This document shows, piece by piece, positions 16,320 through 29,768 of a stretch of DNA of 54,097 bases (within the stretch, counting starts at the first letter, position 1; the number at the start of each line of letters is the position of its first letter). A program made the position numbers and the translations under genes. The notes beneath the pieces are model-generated. The model was not told where the DNA came from. It saw only the letters and a list, made by a program, of their open reading frames with translations, and did not search any database. This DNA is from an uncultured Saprospiraceae bacterium (GTDB lineage Bacteria > Bacteroidota > Bacteroidia > Chitinophagales > Saprospiraceae), in contig CAKZUV010000165.1 in NCBI GenBank assembly GCA_937921555.1, forward strand, positions 1 to 54,097, read 5' to 3'.

Positions 16320-16557
16320 AGTACAGAAGTGTTAATACTTGTAGCAATAATAAAATAAATCGGCTAAAAATCGGTTTTAAAGAAGATAATAATTCCCTTT
16401 TACGCAGGGAAGCATCCCGTCTGCGCGATTCCCTGATTTTAAAGAATTACCTGTATTTTTGCAAGTATCTGAAAATCAAAGTAATCAACGCAACCTATTT
16501 TTATTATTTTGGTAAAAACAGGGTGGTATTGCCTCACGAAAATAAACTTTTTTTAGT

Positions 16558-19467
16558 TTGAAAAAAATCAATATACTCTTCATCTACGGTCTGATCCTGC
16601 TTTTTTCGACTTCCTGCGCCGTGCAGAAGAAAAAAGATGAGAAAGATGGACCTATCAAAAAGCTGTACCACAATGTAACGGCACATTACAACGCTTATTG
16701 GAACGCGGACGTACTGGTCAATGAAAGTATGGTCGCTCTCAGTGATCAGTATCCGGACAATTATACTAAAATTTTGCCCGTATTTGACTACGTAGCGGCG
16801 GATAATCCGGCAGCGGTTGCTGGTAGCCTCGACGAAGCAATCAAAAAGGTAACCGTGGTGGTCAATCTGCACCCCGAAAGCAACTGGAGCGATGACTGTT
16901 ACCTGCTGGCTGGAAAGGCACAATATCTGAAGCAGGACTACGAATCCGCCGAGGAAACGCTTTTGTATATGCTCAAAGAATTTAGCCCGGAAGCGGTAGC
17001 GCAGCGGGAAAAAGATGGAATCAAACGGACCGCAGCCGGAGGGAAAAAGACCAAACCCAGAAAAAAGAAAACTACCAAGAAAGACCGGAAAAAGGCTAAA
17101 AAGGCCAGAGAAAAAGCACAGAAAGCAAAACGTAAAGCAGCTAAAAAAAGAGCAGAAGCAAAAAAGAAGGAACGGGAAGCGCGTCGAAAATCCGGCAAGA
17201 AAAATACCGGAAAAGATGCCAACACCAAGACGAGCAAAGATGCGCCCCTGCCTACGGAACCACCAAAAACACTTGATACCAACGAACCGATTGTCAAAAA
17301 AGAAAAAGAAGTCGAAAAGGAAAAGTATTTCTTAAAGCATCGTCCGGCCTTCCAGGAAGGACAACTGTGGATGGCGCGTACTTACATCGAAAGAGAAGCC
17401 TACGACGAAGCGGAAAGAATGATCAGTAAACTGGAAAAAGATCCGGCCACCTACAAAGATATCAGACGGGATCTGGCACCGGTTAAAGCGCATTATCATG
17501 TCAAACAAAAAAATTACGATCAGGCCGTTGAACCACTGAAGCTGGCCATTGAGCTGGGCAAAGACCGTCAGTTGAAAGCCCGTTATGCTTATATTCTTGC
17601 ACAGATTTATCAGCAACAAGGAGACAACAAAGCTTCTGAAATAGCTTTTGCGCAAGCCAGGAAATTCAGTAATTCTTATGATATGGAATTCAGCGCTCAA
17701 CTGAATATCATTCGCAATAGCTGGGAGGCCGGGACGGTAACGGGAGCTGATGCCAGCAAGACGTTGCAAAAGATGACGAAGGATATTAAAAATTACGAAT
17801 ACCGGGATCAGATATACTTTTTGATGGCGACCATCGCACTGAAGGACAACGATCAGCTGGCCGCAATTGATTATTTAAAATCTTCTCTGAATTACAACGA
17901 AGGCAATACCGCGCAGAAAGGAGAATCTTACCTGCAGTTGGCGCAGCTGTATTTTGACAAAGAGTCATTTGTGGAGGCGAAAGCTTATTACGATAGCACA
18001 TTGCAGGTCTTGCCAAAAACGGATGACCGTTACGATCAGGTCAACGAGTATGCGAATAACCTGACTGATATTGCCAATAATCTGCTCATCATTCAAAAGC
18101 AGGATAGCTTACTCCGAATCAGCAATATGTCGGACGATGAACGCCGGGCGTTGGCTTATAAAATTAAAAAAGAAGAAGAAGAGGCGAAATTCAGTAATTT
18201 AAAAGCAGCCGAAGGGCCAAAAGGCAAACAAACTAAAGTGGGATCCGGAAAGTCGAACTACTGGGCTTATAATGAAAAAATCAGAAAAAAAGGACTCAAG
18301 GATTTCCGTAAACGCTGGGGAGATCGTCTCCTGGAAGATAACTGGCGTCGCTCTACCCGGAGTGAATTACGAAGTCTGGACGATGATCCGGAAATTGCCG
18401 AGGAGGAGATCAGCCGTGAATTAACGGACGATGATATCAAAAATATTTTCCGGGACGTACCGGGCACGCCCGCGGATGTTGCCAAATCCGAAAAAGAAAT
18501 CGCAAAAGCGATGTTAAAACTGGGTGGCCTTTACCGCGACCGGCTGCAAGACAACGAAAAATCTATTAAAATTCTTGAAGAGCGGGAACGTCGCTTCCCG
18601 ACGGCAGAAGGCCGGGATGAGATGTATTATTTCCTGTATCTGGCCCATACTGATTTGAATAATAAAACCAAAGCTAAATTTTACTATGATAAGCTGGCGG
18701 GTGAATTCCCCAATAGCAGTTATGCCCGTGTATTGACCGATCCTGATTTTCTATCCAAAAGCCGGGCGGAAGATCTGGCTTTGATGCAATATTATGATCA
18801 AACTTATCTGAGTTTTGAGGATGGAAAATATTCGGAGGTAGCCCAACGTATCGAAGCTGCCCGTAAAGAATTTGGGCCAGGCAATAAACTTCAGGCAAAA
18901 TTTGCGTTGCTGGGTGCCATGAGTAAGGGAAGTCTGGAAGGCAAAGATGCTTACCGGAATGGTCTGAGAGAAGTGATTGGTAAATATCCCAACACACCGG
19001 AAGAGGTGCGCGCCAAAGAGATTTTAAAACTGTTGGGACAGGGAGGTTCCGGGCAGGCCGGGAGAACGGAAAACTCCAAATCTGACCCCGCTGATATTGG
19101 AAAATATAAGGCAGAGCCGGACAAGTTACATTACTTTATTGTATTGATTACGGGAGGAACGGATATTTCACTCAATGAAGCCAAAGCGGCAATTTCTAAT
19201 TATAATACGGAGTTTAACAAACTGGCCAAACTCCGGATTTCTCCCGTTTCGCTGGGAGATCAGCCCATGGTGGTGATCCGGCGGTTCAAGTCCCAGGAAA
19301 AGGCGATGACCTACTACGAAGGGATCACCAAAAACGCAGAAAGCTTTCTACCGGAAGGTGTACAGTATGAAATTTACCCGATTACACAAAATAACTACCG
19401 GACGGTATTGAAGAGTAAATCCCTGGCGGGATACAAGGAATTTTTCCAAGAGAATTATTTTGATTAG
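16558..19467 (+). CDS. porW: T9SS-associated TPR lipoprotein, PorW/SprE-like
   Basis: 969 residues. A lipoprotein signal ends at C20 (MKKINILFIYGLILLFSTSC). Then KKLYHNVTAHYNAYWNADVLVNE, the segment by which I recognise the PorW/SprE family, followed by several TPR-like repeats (about 90-130, 255-500, 650-830). A very basic Lys/Arg/Ala-rich stretch (about 160-235) interrupts the first repeat region. SprE/PorW is an outer-membrane-associated component needed for T9SS secretion and gliding, which fits the four T9SS cargo genes in this window. The start must be TTG at 16558, because TAA closes the frame at 16543 with no ATG between. The TAG stop lies inside a 20-bp repeat shared with the MITE-like element. 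Confidence 0.75.
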   Translation: MKKINILFIYGLILLFSTSCAVQKKKDEKDGPIKKLYHNVTAHYNAYWNADVLVNESMVALSDQYPDNYTKILPVFDYVAADNPAAVAGSLDEAIKKVTVVVNLHPESNWSDDCYLLAGKAQYLKQDYESAEETLLYMLKEFSPEAVAQREKDGIKRTAAGGKKTKPRKKKTTKKDRKKAKKAREKAQKAKRKAAKKRAEAKKKEREARRKSGKKNTGKDANTKTSKDAPLPTEPPKTLDTNEPIVKKEKEVEKEKYFLKHRPAFQEGQLWMARTYIEREAYDEAERMISKLEKDPATYKDIRRDLAPVKAHYHVKQKNYDQAVEPLKLAIELGKDRQLKARYAYILAQIYQQQGDNKASEIAFAQARKFSNSYDMEFSAQLNIIRNSWEAGTVTGADASKTLQKMTKDIKNYEYRDQIYFLMATIALKDNDQLAAIDYLKSSLNYNEGNTAQKGESYLQLAQLYFDKESFVEAKAYYDSTLQVLPKTDDRYDQVNEYANNLTDIANNLLIIQKQDSLLRISNMSDDERRALAYKIKKEEEEAKFSNLKAAEGPKGKQTKVGSGKSNYWAYNEKIRKKGLKDFRKRWGDRLLEDNWRRSTRSELRSLDDDPEIAEEEISRELTDDDIKNIFRDVPGTPADVAKSEKEIAKAMLKLGGLYRDRLQDNEKSIKILEERERRFPTAEGRDEMYYFLYLAHTDLNNKTKAKFYYDKLAGEFPNSSYARVLTDPDFLSKSRAEDLALMQYYDQTYLSFEDGKYSEVAQRIEAARKEFGPGNKLQAKFALLGAMSKGSLEGKDAYRNGLREVIGKYPNTPEEVRAKEILKLLGQGGSGQAGRTENSKSDPADIGKYKAEPDKLHYFIVLITGGTDISLNEAKAAISNYNTEFNKLAKLRISPVSLGDQPMVVIRRFKSQEKAMTYYEGITKNAESFLPEGVQYEIYPITQNNYRTVLKSKSLAGYKEFFQENYFD

Positions 19468-19483
19468 TTCCCGAGGCACTAGC
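19464..19483. repeat. Solitary copy of the MITE end
   Basis: TTAGTTCCCGAGGCACTAGC (20 bp) is identical to the reverse complement of 14654-14673, the left end of the MITE-like element with its CTAG flank. No opposite end is seen nearby. It contains the stop codon of porW (19465-19467). Confidence 0.7.
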
Positions 19484-19508
19484 ATATTGGAAAGGTTTTT
19501 AACTTCCA

Positions 19509-19546
19509 CAAAAAAAGCGAATGCTCACCGAGCATCCGCTTTTTTG
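19509..19546. terminator. Bidirectional terminator between porW and the Rpn gene
   Basis: AAAAAAGCG(a)ATGCT / AGCAT(c)CGCTTTTTT stem with A-run on the left and T-run on the right. It serves porW (plus) and the Rpn-type gene ending at 19564 (minus). Confidence 0.85.
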
Positions 19547-19563
19547 TTCGATATTGGCGACAT

Positions 19564-20436
19564 TTATCGGCCTTGCGCTTTTATTTTTTTCACAAATTCG
19601 ACGGTAACTTTTGCAGCATCTGCTATTTGCTGTTCTGTCAAGTTTGGTATTTTTAATAAGTTTTCAACTATTTCATTTTTTTCCTTCTCGACGGCCATTT
19701 CAATTTCTATTTTGATACTTAATGCCTGGCTCGCTCTGTCGGAAAGCACCTCTCCAAATCTTTGATATTCTTTTCTTTCGTTCTCTTCCATATTGGCGAC
19801 TTTCAAAACTTCTTCTGCCTCTTTTAAACCCTTTGCGGTAAAATCTTTCTTTATTTCGCTATTTTTCAAAAAGTAAATCCATTCATCTAAAGTATCCTTA
19901 GCCGTATCATCGAAGTTATTGACTTTTATGAGGTAAATTTCCGGGTATAAATCCCTTATTTTTTCTTTTTTGAATAATTTTTTCTGAGCATTTGATAACT
20001 GTAATTCATCTTTTTGGTGTAAACCCGAGAAGGTCGTAGTTCCTTTATAAATATAATCTTCTCCTCGTCCCAAATCAAAATAGACGATATTGATCGAAAT
20101 AACTTTTTTAACAGAAGTCCATTCATTACCCGTTTTAATGTGTTCTGTAATCGCTTTAGAAATGCCATATAAAATCCTTAAAAAATAATCAATTGCATAA
20201 GAATTTTGAATTTCGATAATAATCAGTTCTCCTTTCTTATCTTTTACTAAAATGTCAACTCGATTAAATTTATCAGTTTCTGTTTCTTTATTGCTTTCGG
20301 TATCAATAATTTCTACAATAGAAATATCGTCTTTGAGTAACTCACTCAAAAATCCTTCTAAAATACTAAAATTTGCTTTTTGTCTTAGTAAGCGTTTTAT
20401 CGCCCAATCGAACCTGACATGTTTTTGCTGTTTCAT
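19564..20436 (-). CDS. Rpn family recombination-promoting nuclease / putative transposase
   Basis: 290 residues, full length. The PD-(D/E)XK core shows E27 in the N-terminal helix (RLLRQKANFSILEGFLSELL), D61 in FNRVDILVKDKKGE and E75-x-Q77 in LIIIEIQNSY. The C-terminal half (LYPEIYLIKVNNF..TLDEWIYFLKNSE) is the usual helical region, and the tail is an HTH-like helix pair (LTEQQIADAAKVTVEFVKKIKAQ). Rpn proteins are DNA endonucleases reported to stimulate RecA-independent recombination; they are common, duplicated and often decaying in Bacteroidota. The start is ATG at 20436, 28 bp after the upstream co-directional gene. A truncated relative lies at 9880-10390. Confidence 0.9.
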   Translation of the reverse strand: MKQQKHVRFDWAIKRLLRQKANFSILEGFLSELLKDDISIVEIIDTESNKETETDKFNRVDILVKDKKGELIIIEIQNSYAIDYFLRILYGISKAITEHIKTGNEWTSVKKVISINIVYFDLGRGEDYIYKGTTTFSGLHQKDELQLSNAQKKLFKKEKIRDLYPEIYLIKVNNFDDTAKDTLDEWIYFLKNSEIKKDFTAKGLKEAEEVLKVANMEENERKEYQRFGEVLSDRASQALSIKIEIEMAVEKEKNEIVENLLKIPNLTEQQIADAAKVTVEFVKKIKAQGR

Positions 20437-20464
20437 TTTCTCCGGAATTTATACCAACTCTACG

Positions 20465-21106
20465 CTAACTCAATTGCTCTCCGTCTCTTTTACTGATCTT
20501 TTTGAGAATATCTTCGATCTGTTTTAAAATACCCAGTGGCGTCATCGCGGGGGTAACTTCTGCCCCTCCCAAAGCATGAGCAACCATATCAATCAGCAAA
20601 CCATTCCGTTCAAAATTCTTTCTCAGACGGGCTTCATCTCTGGTCTCCCAATATTCTCCTTCGTCGGAAATCTGGAGGGAAAGTTCATATTTTTTATTCA
20701 AATAATCGAGCAATTTAAGGACGGCGATGTGCACTTCGGGACCAGCAAACTGGGTTTTGGTAAACGCAGAAAATGCAAAGTCGGGATTCAGATTGGTATC
20801 CACAAACTGAAGCGTGGCCGGGCTGGTGAGCGCTCCCTTTTCCGAAAAATAGAGATAGACCCACTCTGATTCCGGATGCGGACAAAACATGATACCCCGC
20901 AAAATAATACTGGATACATCTCCATAACCAATATGCTGGAGAACGTGCGTATCGAGTTTGAACTCAAAGTCCCGGTCCTGGTAACGCCAGTCCATTGTTT
21001 CGCAGATATCTTTTACTTCGTCGGACAGTGCTGTAATCCGACTGGTATCTTTAATGGTGCCCTGGTAATGAAAAGTGAGTCCCATGGAGTTGAGGTATTT
21101 ATTCAT
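20465..21106 (-). CDS. Hypothetical protein, Bacteroidota family
   Basis: About 213 residues from ATG at 21106 (MNKYLNSMGLTFHYQG); an internal ATG at 21085 (MGLTFHYQG) is an equally good start, while the longer open frame to 21154 begins with non-conserved-looking sequence. No signal peptide, membrane segment or known catalytic motif is evident. The opening LTFHYQGTIKDTSRITALSDEVKDICETMDW resembles a widespread uncharacterised Bacteroidota family with a HY-S/Q-G start, but I cannot assign a function. It is probably cytosolic and co-transcribed with the Rpn gene 28 bp downstream. Confidence 0.75.
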   Translation of the reverse strand: MNKYLNSMGLTFHYQGTIKDTSRITALSDEVKDICETMDWRYQDRDFEFKLDTHVLQHIGYGDVSSIILRGIMFCPHPESEWVYLYFSEKGALTSPATLQFVDTNLNPDFAFSAFTKTQFAGPEVHIAVLKLLDYLNKKYELSLQISDEGEYWETRDEARLRKNFERNGLLIDMVAHALGGAEVTPAMTPLGILKQIEDILKKISKRDGEQLS

Positions 21107-21236
21107 GATAAAAATAAGCATTATTATCACACAACGGGGAAACGAACCCTGCACCGGAGCGGCATTTTTTTAAAAATTATAGGTTTAGCAACCTGAAATA
21201 TTCTTTTTTCTGTTTAAAAATTACTAGTTTCATACT

Positions 21237-22763
21237 ATGAGAAACTTTGCTAATAATATCTTTCGCTGGTATTATCAACGTCGTTTTGGTCAGATTGAGC
21301 AATTTATAGCAGCACCTTATCAAACGCAACGGAAGCAGCTCGCCGAACTGTTGCAGATGGCTCGTCATACCGAATGGGGAAAAAAATACAATTTCTCAAC
21401 GATCAAAAACCGGGCAGATTTTGCCCGTCAGGTACCGGTACAAAATTACGATTCGCTCAAACCTTACATCGCCCGGATGATGGAAGGGACCGAAGATGTC
21501 CTGTGGCCCGGCCGGGTAAAAATGTTTTCAAAATCATCCGGTACTACCAGCGACAAAAGTAAATTTATTCCTGTTTCAAAAATAAATTTAAAACAAAATC
21601 ACATCAAAGGAACGTGGGATACCATGACCATGCTCTACCACCGGCGACCGGATTGCAGTATTTTTTCTGGTAAAAACTTTCTGATGGCCGGGAGTAACGA
21701 TGCGTACGGACCGTTTCCGGAAACCCTCTGTGGCGATGTTTCTGCCCTGATGGTAAAAAATATGCCCTACGTGGCCCGCCCGTTTTTCGAGCCGGATATT
21801 CCGACCGTTTTACAATCCGACTGGGAAGGGAAAATTGAAGAAATGGCACGGGTCGCTATGCAACCGGAAATCGCCAGCCAGATAAAAATGATCGGTGGCG
21901 TCCCGACGTGGACGATTGTATTTTTTCGCCATATTTTAGCGCAAAGCGGCAAAGAGAATATGCTGGAAGTATGGAAAAATTTTGAAACCTACATTCACGG
22001 CGGCGTCAGTCTGGCCCCGTACCGCGAACAATTGCAGGAGTTGCTGCCCTCCGGTCAGGTAAACTACTGGGAGGTTTATAATGCTTCCGAAGGATACTTT
22101 GCTTCGCAGTATGAACTCAATGACGATGATATGTTATTGCTGCTCGATAACGGTACGTACTTCGAATTTTTACCGGCGTCGGAATGGAACAGCGAGCACC
22201 CCGTTGCGATTCCGCTGGAAGAAGTAGAGGTGGGTAAAAATTATGCGTTGTTGGTTTCCACCAATGCTGGTTTGTGGCGATATCTCATCGGTGATACGGT
22301 GATGTTTACTTCTACGCAGCCCCACAAAATTAAAATTACTGGCAGGATTCAGCAATACATCAATGTCTTTGGAGAAGAAGTAATCGTGGCAAATACCGAT
22401 CAGGCATTACGGGCAACTTGTACGGCCACTCGTTCCGTAGTATCCGAATATACGGCTGCGCCCATCTACATGGAAACGGGGCAGCAAGGCGGACACGAGT
22501 GGCTGGTGGAGTTTGAAAAAGCACCCGAAAATCTTTTCGAATTTAAGCGGTTACTGGACGAAAATTTACAAAAAATAAATTCTGATTACGAAGCCAAACG
22601 GTATAAAAATATGGCGTTAAAAGAATTGGAGCTACACGCCTTACCACCGGGAACTTTTCTTAACTGGATGCGACGACGTGGTAAGTTTGGTAATCAGCAT
22701 AAGGTGCCGAGGCTTTGCAATGACCGGAGGTACGTGGAGGAGATTTTGGGGATGAAGAGGTGA
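21237..22763 (+). CDS. GH3 family acyl-adenylate-forming protein
   Basis: 508 residues, the normal length for bacterial GH3 proteins. The ATP-binding P-loop-like motif is KSSGTTSDKSKFIPVS (about 99-114). GPFPETLCGDVSALMVKNMPYVARPFF and YNASEGYFASQ (the adenylation-domain Y-x-x-x-E-G motif) match the family, as does GLWRYLIGDTVMFTS. Plant GH3 enzymes conjugate amino acids to auxin or jasmonate through acyl-AMP; the bacterial substrates are largely unknown. ATG at 21237. It is transcribed alone, divergent from the hypothetical gene at 20465-21106. Confidence 0.92.
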   Translation: MRNFANNIFRWYYQRRFGQIEQFIAAPYQTQRKQLAELLQMARHTEWGKKYNFSTIKNRADFARQVPVQNYDSLKPYIARMMEGTEDVLWPGRVKMFSKSSGTTSDKSKFIPVSKINLKQNHIKGTWDTMTMLYHRRPDCSIFSGKNFLMAGSNDAYGPFPETLCGDVSALMVKNMPYVARPFFEPDIPTVLQSDWEGKIEEMARVAMQPEIASQIKMIGGVPTWTIVFFRHILAQSGKENMLEVWKNFETYIHGGVSLAPYREQLQELLPSGQVNYWEVYNASEGYFASQYELNDDDMLLLLDNGTYFEFLPASEWNSEHPVAIPLEEVEVGKNYALLVSTNAGLWRYLIGDTVMFTSTQPHKIKITGRIQQYINVFGEEVIVANTDQALRATCTATRSVVSEYTAAPIYMETGQQGGHEWLVEFEKAPENLFEFKRLLDENLQKINSDYEAKRYKNMALKELELHALPPGTFLNWMRRRGKFGNQHKVPRLCNDRRYVEEILGMKR

Positions 22764-23008
22764 TTTCTTGTAATGTTCTCAAATTCTCAGGATATATGTG
22801 GAGAAATAATTAGTATTTATACACTTTAGAAAACTGACTTTTGTTAAGAGTTGTAGTGTTTTTATCATTTAAAATACTCATTTATTTATAAATTACTATT
22901 ATCAGGATGCTGACTTTTAATAATAAAATGTTTTTTAAAAATGATATTTATTCAATAGTTTTAAACCTGTTAATCAAATCTCATTTTTCCTCATAAAAAA
23001 CTATCTTC

Positions 23009-26526
<3,518 letters not shown>

Positions 26527-26533
26527 TCAGAGC

Positions 26534-28057
26534 ATGAGAATTATCAGTGTACTGTTTTTTTTACAAATCTCCTTTGGTCTGAGTGGTCAGATCAAAGGAG
26601 ACTATATCTGGTTGTTAGGGCAAGATAATAGTATCTCATCGGCTGACCTGGGATATCGTTTTGACTTTAATACAATTCCCTTTGCACCGGAGGCATATAA
26701 CGTTGGACATGCTTTTGATAGTAATAACGCAAGTATTTGTGACGAAGATGGAAATTTGTTGTTCTGGTCAAATGGTTGTGCCGTTATCAATGCCAGTTCG
26801 GAAGTAATGCCCAACGGTGACAGTATCAATCATAATTTCTGGTTTGAACTGTTATGGGGAGGAGCGTGCAGTTTTGGTTATCCGGGTACTCAGGATATTA
26901 TGATTTTGCCGGATCCGGGAAATGTAGACGGGCATTATTTATTACATAAACTTAATGTATTCTACCAGAATGAAAAAGATTCTATTGGATTTCAGTATAG
27001 CTATATAGATATGTCTTTAGATAATGGAAGAGGTGATGTAACGAAAAAAAATATCAGCTTACACGATCGGGAAAATTTTATGTATAGCTATTTAACGGCG
27101 ATTAATCATAGTAATGGAGTAGACTGGTGGGTAATCCAACCTTTTGTGGAAGATTCCAGCTTTTTTGTTTTAAAAATTGATGAGACGGGTATACATCGAC
27201 AACCAGACCAAAATACCCATCAGTATTTTAACAAATACCGTTCTAGTGCCTCTGGTACGGCCAAGTTTAGTCCCGATGGTACAAAATATGCGATTTATAA
27301 TTATTACGATAATTTACACGTGTATGATTTCGACCGAACAACGGGATTGTTATCAAATCATCAGGAGATAGTTATAGAAGAATCGCCGGATAGTTCACTA
27401 ATTATTTTCGGGAGTGTCGAATGGAGTCCTAACAGTCGGTTTATCTATACAACGACAACCTATACGTTGCACCAGATAGATACCTGGGAAGCAGACATTA
27501 ATACGAATGGTGTACGATTGATAGGTGAATACGACGGCACCTTAGATCCATTTCCAACCATCTTTCATCTGATGGCCCAGGGGCCTGATTGCAAAATTTA
27601 TATGTGTCCCACGAGTAGTACGACTGCGTACCATGTCATCAATCGTCCCGACGAATTGGGTTTGGCCTGTGATTTTGTCCAAAATGGTTTAGACCTGCCA
27701 CGGACGTCCACCGTTGCCTGCTTTCCGAATTTCCCCCGTTTTCGGGTAGATGAAGAAGAGAAATGTGATCCCTCGATTGTGACATTGCTGGGAGAACCGG
27801 TATGGTACAGACGAGAATTGTCGGTATATCCCAATCCTTCGTCGGGCCGGTCTTACGTTACATTACCGGAAGGGGTGGAAGGTGTTTTAGAGATACGGGA
27901 TATAACAGGCCGATTAGTAGAAAGCCGGAATCCGATGCTATGGGAGCGGGAATTGACGATTGACCTGGCGAAGTCGGGCACTTACGAAGTGTTATTTTAT
28001 CCGGCTATTAATGAAGATCTGATAATTTATGAAGGGAAGTTGGTGGTTACAAAGTAG
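26534..28057 (+). CDS. Secreted beta-propeller-like protein with T9SS type A tail
   Basis: 507 residues. Signal peptide 1-19 (MRIISVLFFLQISFGLSGQ). The body has WD40-like or lipoprotein-type propeller strands (for example ASGTAKFSPDGTKYAIYNYYDNLHVYDFDRTTG and SVEWSPNSRFIYTTTTYTLHQIDTW). The C-terminus is a T9SS type A sorting domain (LSVYPNPSSGRSYVTLPEGVEGVLEIRDITGRLV, ending KLVVTK). It starts 7 bp after the protease stop, so the two are very likely co-transcribed and may act together at the surface. No catalytic motif is recognised. ATG at 26534 gives a good signal peptide. Confidence 0.87.
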   Translation: MRIISVLFFLQISFGLSGQIKGDYIWLLGQDNSISSADLGYRFDFNTIPFAPEAYNVGHAFDSNNASICDEDGNLLFWSNGCAVINASSEVMPNGDSINHNFWFELLWGGACSFGYPGTQDIMILPDPGNVDGHYLLHKLNVFYQNEKDSIGFQYSYIDMSLDNGRGDVTKKNISLHDRENFMYSYLTAINHSNGVDWWVIQPFVEDSSFFVLKIDETGIHRQPDQNTHQYFNKYRSSASGTAKFSPDGTKYAIYNYYDNLHVYDFDRTTGLLSNHQEIVIEESPDSSLIIFGSVEWSPNSRFIYTTTTYTLHQIDTWEADINTNGVRLIGEYDGTLDPFPTIFHLMAQGPDCKIYMCPTSSTTAYHVINRPDELGLACDFVQNGLDLPRTSTVACFPNFPRFRVDEEEKCDPSIVTLLGEPVWYRRELSVYPNPSSGRSYVTLPEGVEGVLEIRDITGRLVESRNPMLWERELTIDLAKSGTYEVLFYPAINEDLIIYEGKLVVTK

Positions 28058-28110
28058 CCGTTAGTTTAACTGAAAAATTAATTTTATAAAAAGTATTTTG
28101 ACAAGACTGA

Positions 28111-28155
28111 TTATTAAAAAGCTGCACAGAATCCTTAAGATTATTCTGTGCAGCT
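28111..28155 (-). terminator. Terminator of the blaI-M56 operon
   Basis: Thirteen-bp perfect stem AGCTGCACAGAAT (28120-28132) / ATTCTGTGCAGCT (28143-28155). On the minus strand it is followed by TTTTTAATAA, so it mainly terminates the M56 gene ending at 28182. It may also stop plus-strand transcripts from 28057. Confidence 0.82.
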
Positions 28156-28181
28156 ATAATTCGGTTATTTTTCCCTAAATC

Positions 28182-29768
28182 TTACTGACTGACAATCATC
28201 ACTTCCATCGTATCAGTCAAAGTCTTTGATAATTCTCCGTTGTCATCGTAATAATTTATCCATTTATGATTTAACTTCACAGATCGGATATTTTTATAAT
28301 CAAAATCATCGATCGTTTTCTCCGTTTTCATACCATCCAGATAGTAAATAGTGGTGGTTTTGGCGGAAACAATTTTTTCCTTTACAATTGCCTTTTTCTC
28401 TTCCGTAAAATTATCATACGTAGTTGTACCTACTGATTTTGGATTAGTATTTTTTCTTTTTTCTCTGGTGACTGCGCGCCATTTTTTTGTATTGGCAATT
28501 AATTTATCGACCCCTTCGCGGGTAGGACGCTGACCATTGATAAAAATAAAATCCCAGTTTTTTGGTTCGCTGATCAGCGCAAAATCGTCAGACTTTAAAA
28601 CGGAACCACATCCGAAGCTGCCACTGTTTTCTCTTTTGTAATAATAATAGCTGTAAGGTTCGAAACCGTCAATGCTGGAGGTGCATTCGCCACGAATACC
28701 GGCAATCGAGGTCATATTTAAACTGGAAATGCGATCGGCGTCGTCAAATTTAAGTTCGTTAATTACGAGGGTCTCGCCCATCTTCCGATAAACTTCCTGT
28801 GCTTTTCGCAAATCCATTTCATTCGCTTCGGCGGTGATAATAGAAATAAAAGGGCTGTTGCTGCTTTTGAGGCCAGGACTTCCAAATGCGGTCCAGACCA
28901 GTAAAACGACGGGCAGCAGGAGGAAATATTTCCAGCTACTGGCAGTAGAAGATTTTTTTTGTTGCATCATGATAATTCGTTTTTTAAGGAGTGAAGAATT
29001 ATAGTTAGTCGCAAGACTGTAAGGAAAATTCGGTACGGCTATTTTTAGCAAATTATATTGATACACCTTTTGATCGGTACCATTTTCTATTAGCTGTTGG
29101 TCCACCAGAAATTCCAGATTTGTTTCTACCAGTTTGCGGTGCCACCAGGCAAAAGGATTGTACCACTGAATAATAATCAGCAACTCGGACAAGAGAATAT
29201 CCCAGGAATGTCGCTGCCGGATATGTACTTTTTCGTGCGAAATGATCTGCTCTAAGGTGGGTTGCTCGTAAGCAGTTTTGTCAATAAACAGAAAACCAAA
29301 AAAGGAAAAAGGTGCCAGTATTTTTCCCGGATAGACAAAAAAGGTTTTTTCTTTTTTTTCTCTTTCGCTGGTAATAATCAGCAGGAGAATAGAAAATATC
29401 TGTGCCAGAAAACGCAGCATAAATATGAAAAATCCGGCCAGATAAACCAGCAGAATAATGGCGTTCCAGTTCCATTGTCGGGATGGTTTTACGGCAGTAT
29501 TCGCCTGGGGAGTCTCTGCGATCAGCGGAGCAGTTGCTTCTGCGGGGCTGATAATGTTTTCAGCTTTTTGCGTTTTTATTGGTTCAAGATTTGAAAACCA
29601 GGAAGGAGTAGTCAGTAGCGGAAGTATCAGTGCCAAAATAATATTGGCCAGTAAAATCCAGCGGTTTAACTTCAGGAAAGTTTCTTTTCGTAATAAAAAT
29701 ACAAAAAATAAAAGCAGTAAGCTCAGACAAAGACTACTCTTGCCAAGGTATAGAAGTAATTCACCCAT
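28182..29768 (-). CDS. M56 family metallopeptidase, BlaR1-like sensor
   Basis: 528 residues. Several N-terminal transmembrane helices (about 5-26, 38-58, 100-132). The zinc peptidase motif HEKVH is in ISHEKVHIRQRHSWD (about 176-190), with downstream Glu candidates in ETNLEFLVDQQLIENG, and a further membrane segment is at about 276-296. The extracytoplasmic C-terminal part (about 300-528) is not a penicillin-binding sensor as in true BlaR1; it contains ITAEANEMDL-type and FINGQRPT segments I do not recognise. M56 proteases cleave their partner BlaI-type repressor on signal perception. The gene overlaps blaI by 8 bp (29761-29768), a classic coupled pair. The inducing signal and targets beyond the operon are unknown. 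Confidence 0.9.
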   Translation of the reverse strand: MGELLLYLGKSSLCLSLLLLFFVFLLRKETFLKLNRWILLANIILALILPLLTTPSWFSNLEPIKTQKAENIISPAEATAPLIAETPQANTAVKPSRQWNWNAIILLVYLAGFFIFMLRFLAQIFSILLLIITSEREKKEKTFFVYPGKILAPFSFFGFLFIDKTAYEQPTLEQIISHEKVHIRQRHSWDILLSELLIIIQWYNPFAWWHRKLVETNLEFLVDQQLIENGTDQKVYQYNLLKIAVPNFPYSLATNYNSSLLKKRIIMMQQKKSSTASSWKYFLLLPVVLLVWTAFGSPGLKSSNSPFISIITAEANEMDLRKAQEVYRKMGETLVINELKFDDADRISSLNMTSIAGIRGECTSSIDGFEPYSYYYYKRENSGSFGCGSVLKSDDFALISEPKNWDFIFINGQRPTREGVDKLIANTKKWRAVTREKRKNTNPKSVGTTTYDNFTEEKKAIVKEKIVSAKTTTIYYLDGMKTEKTIDDFDYKNIRSVKLNHKWINYYDDNGELSKTLTDTMEVMIVSQ

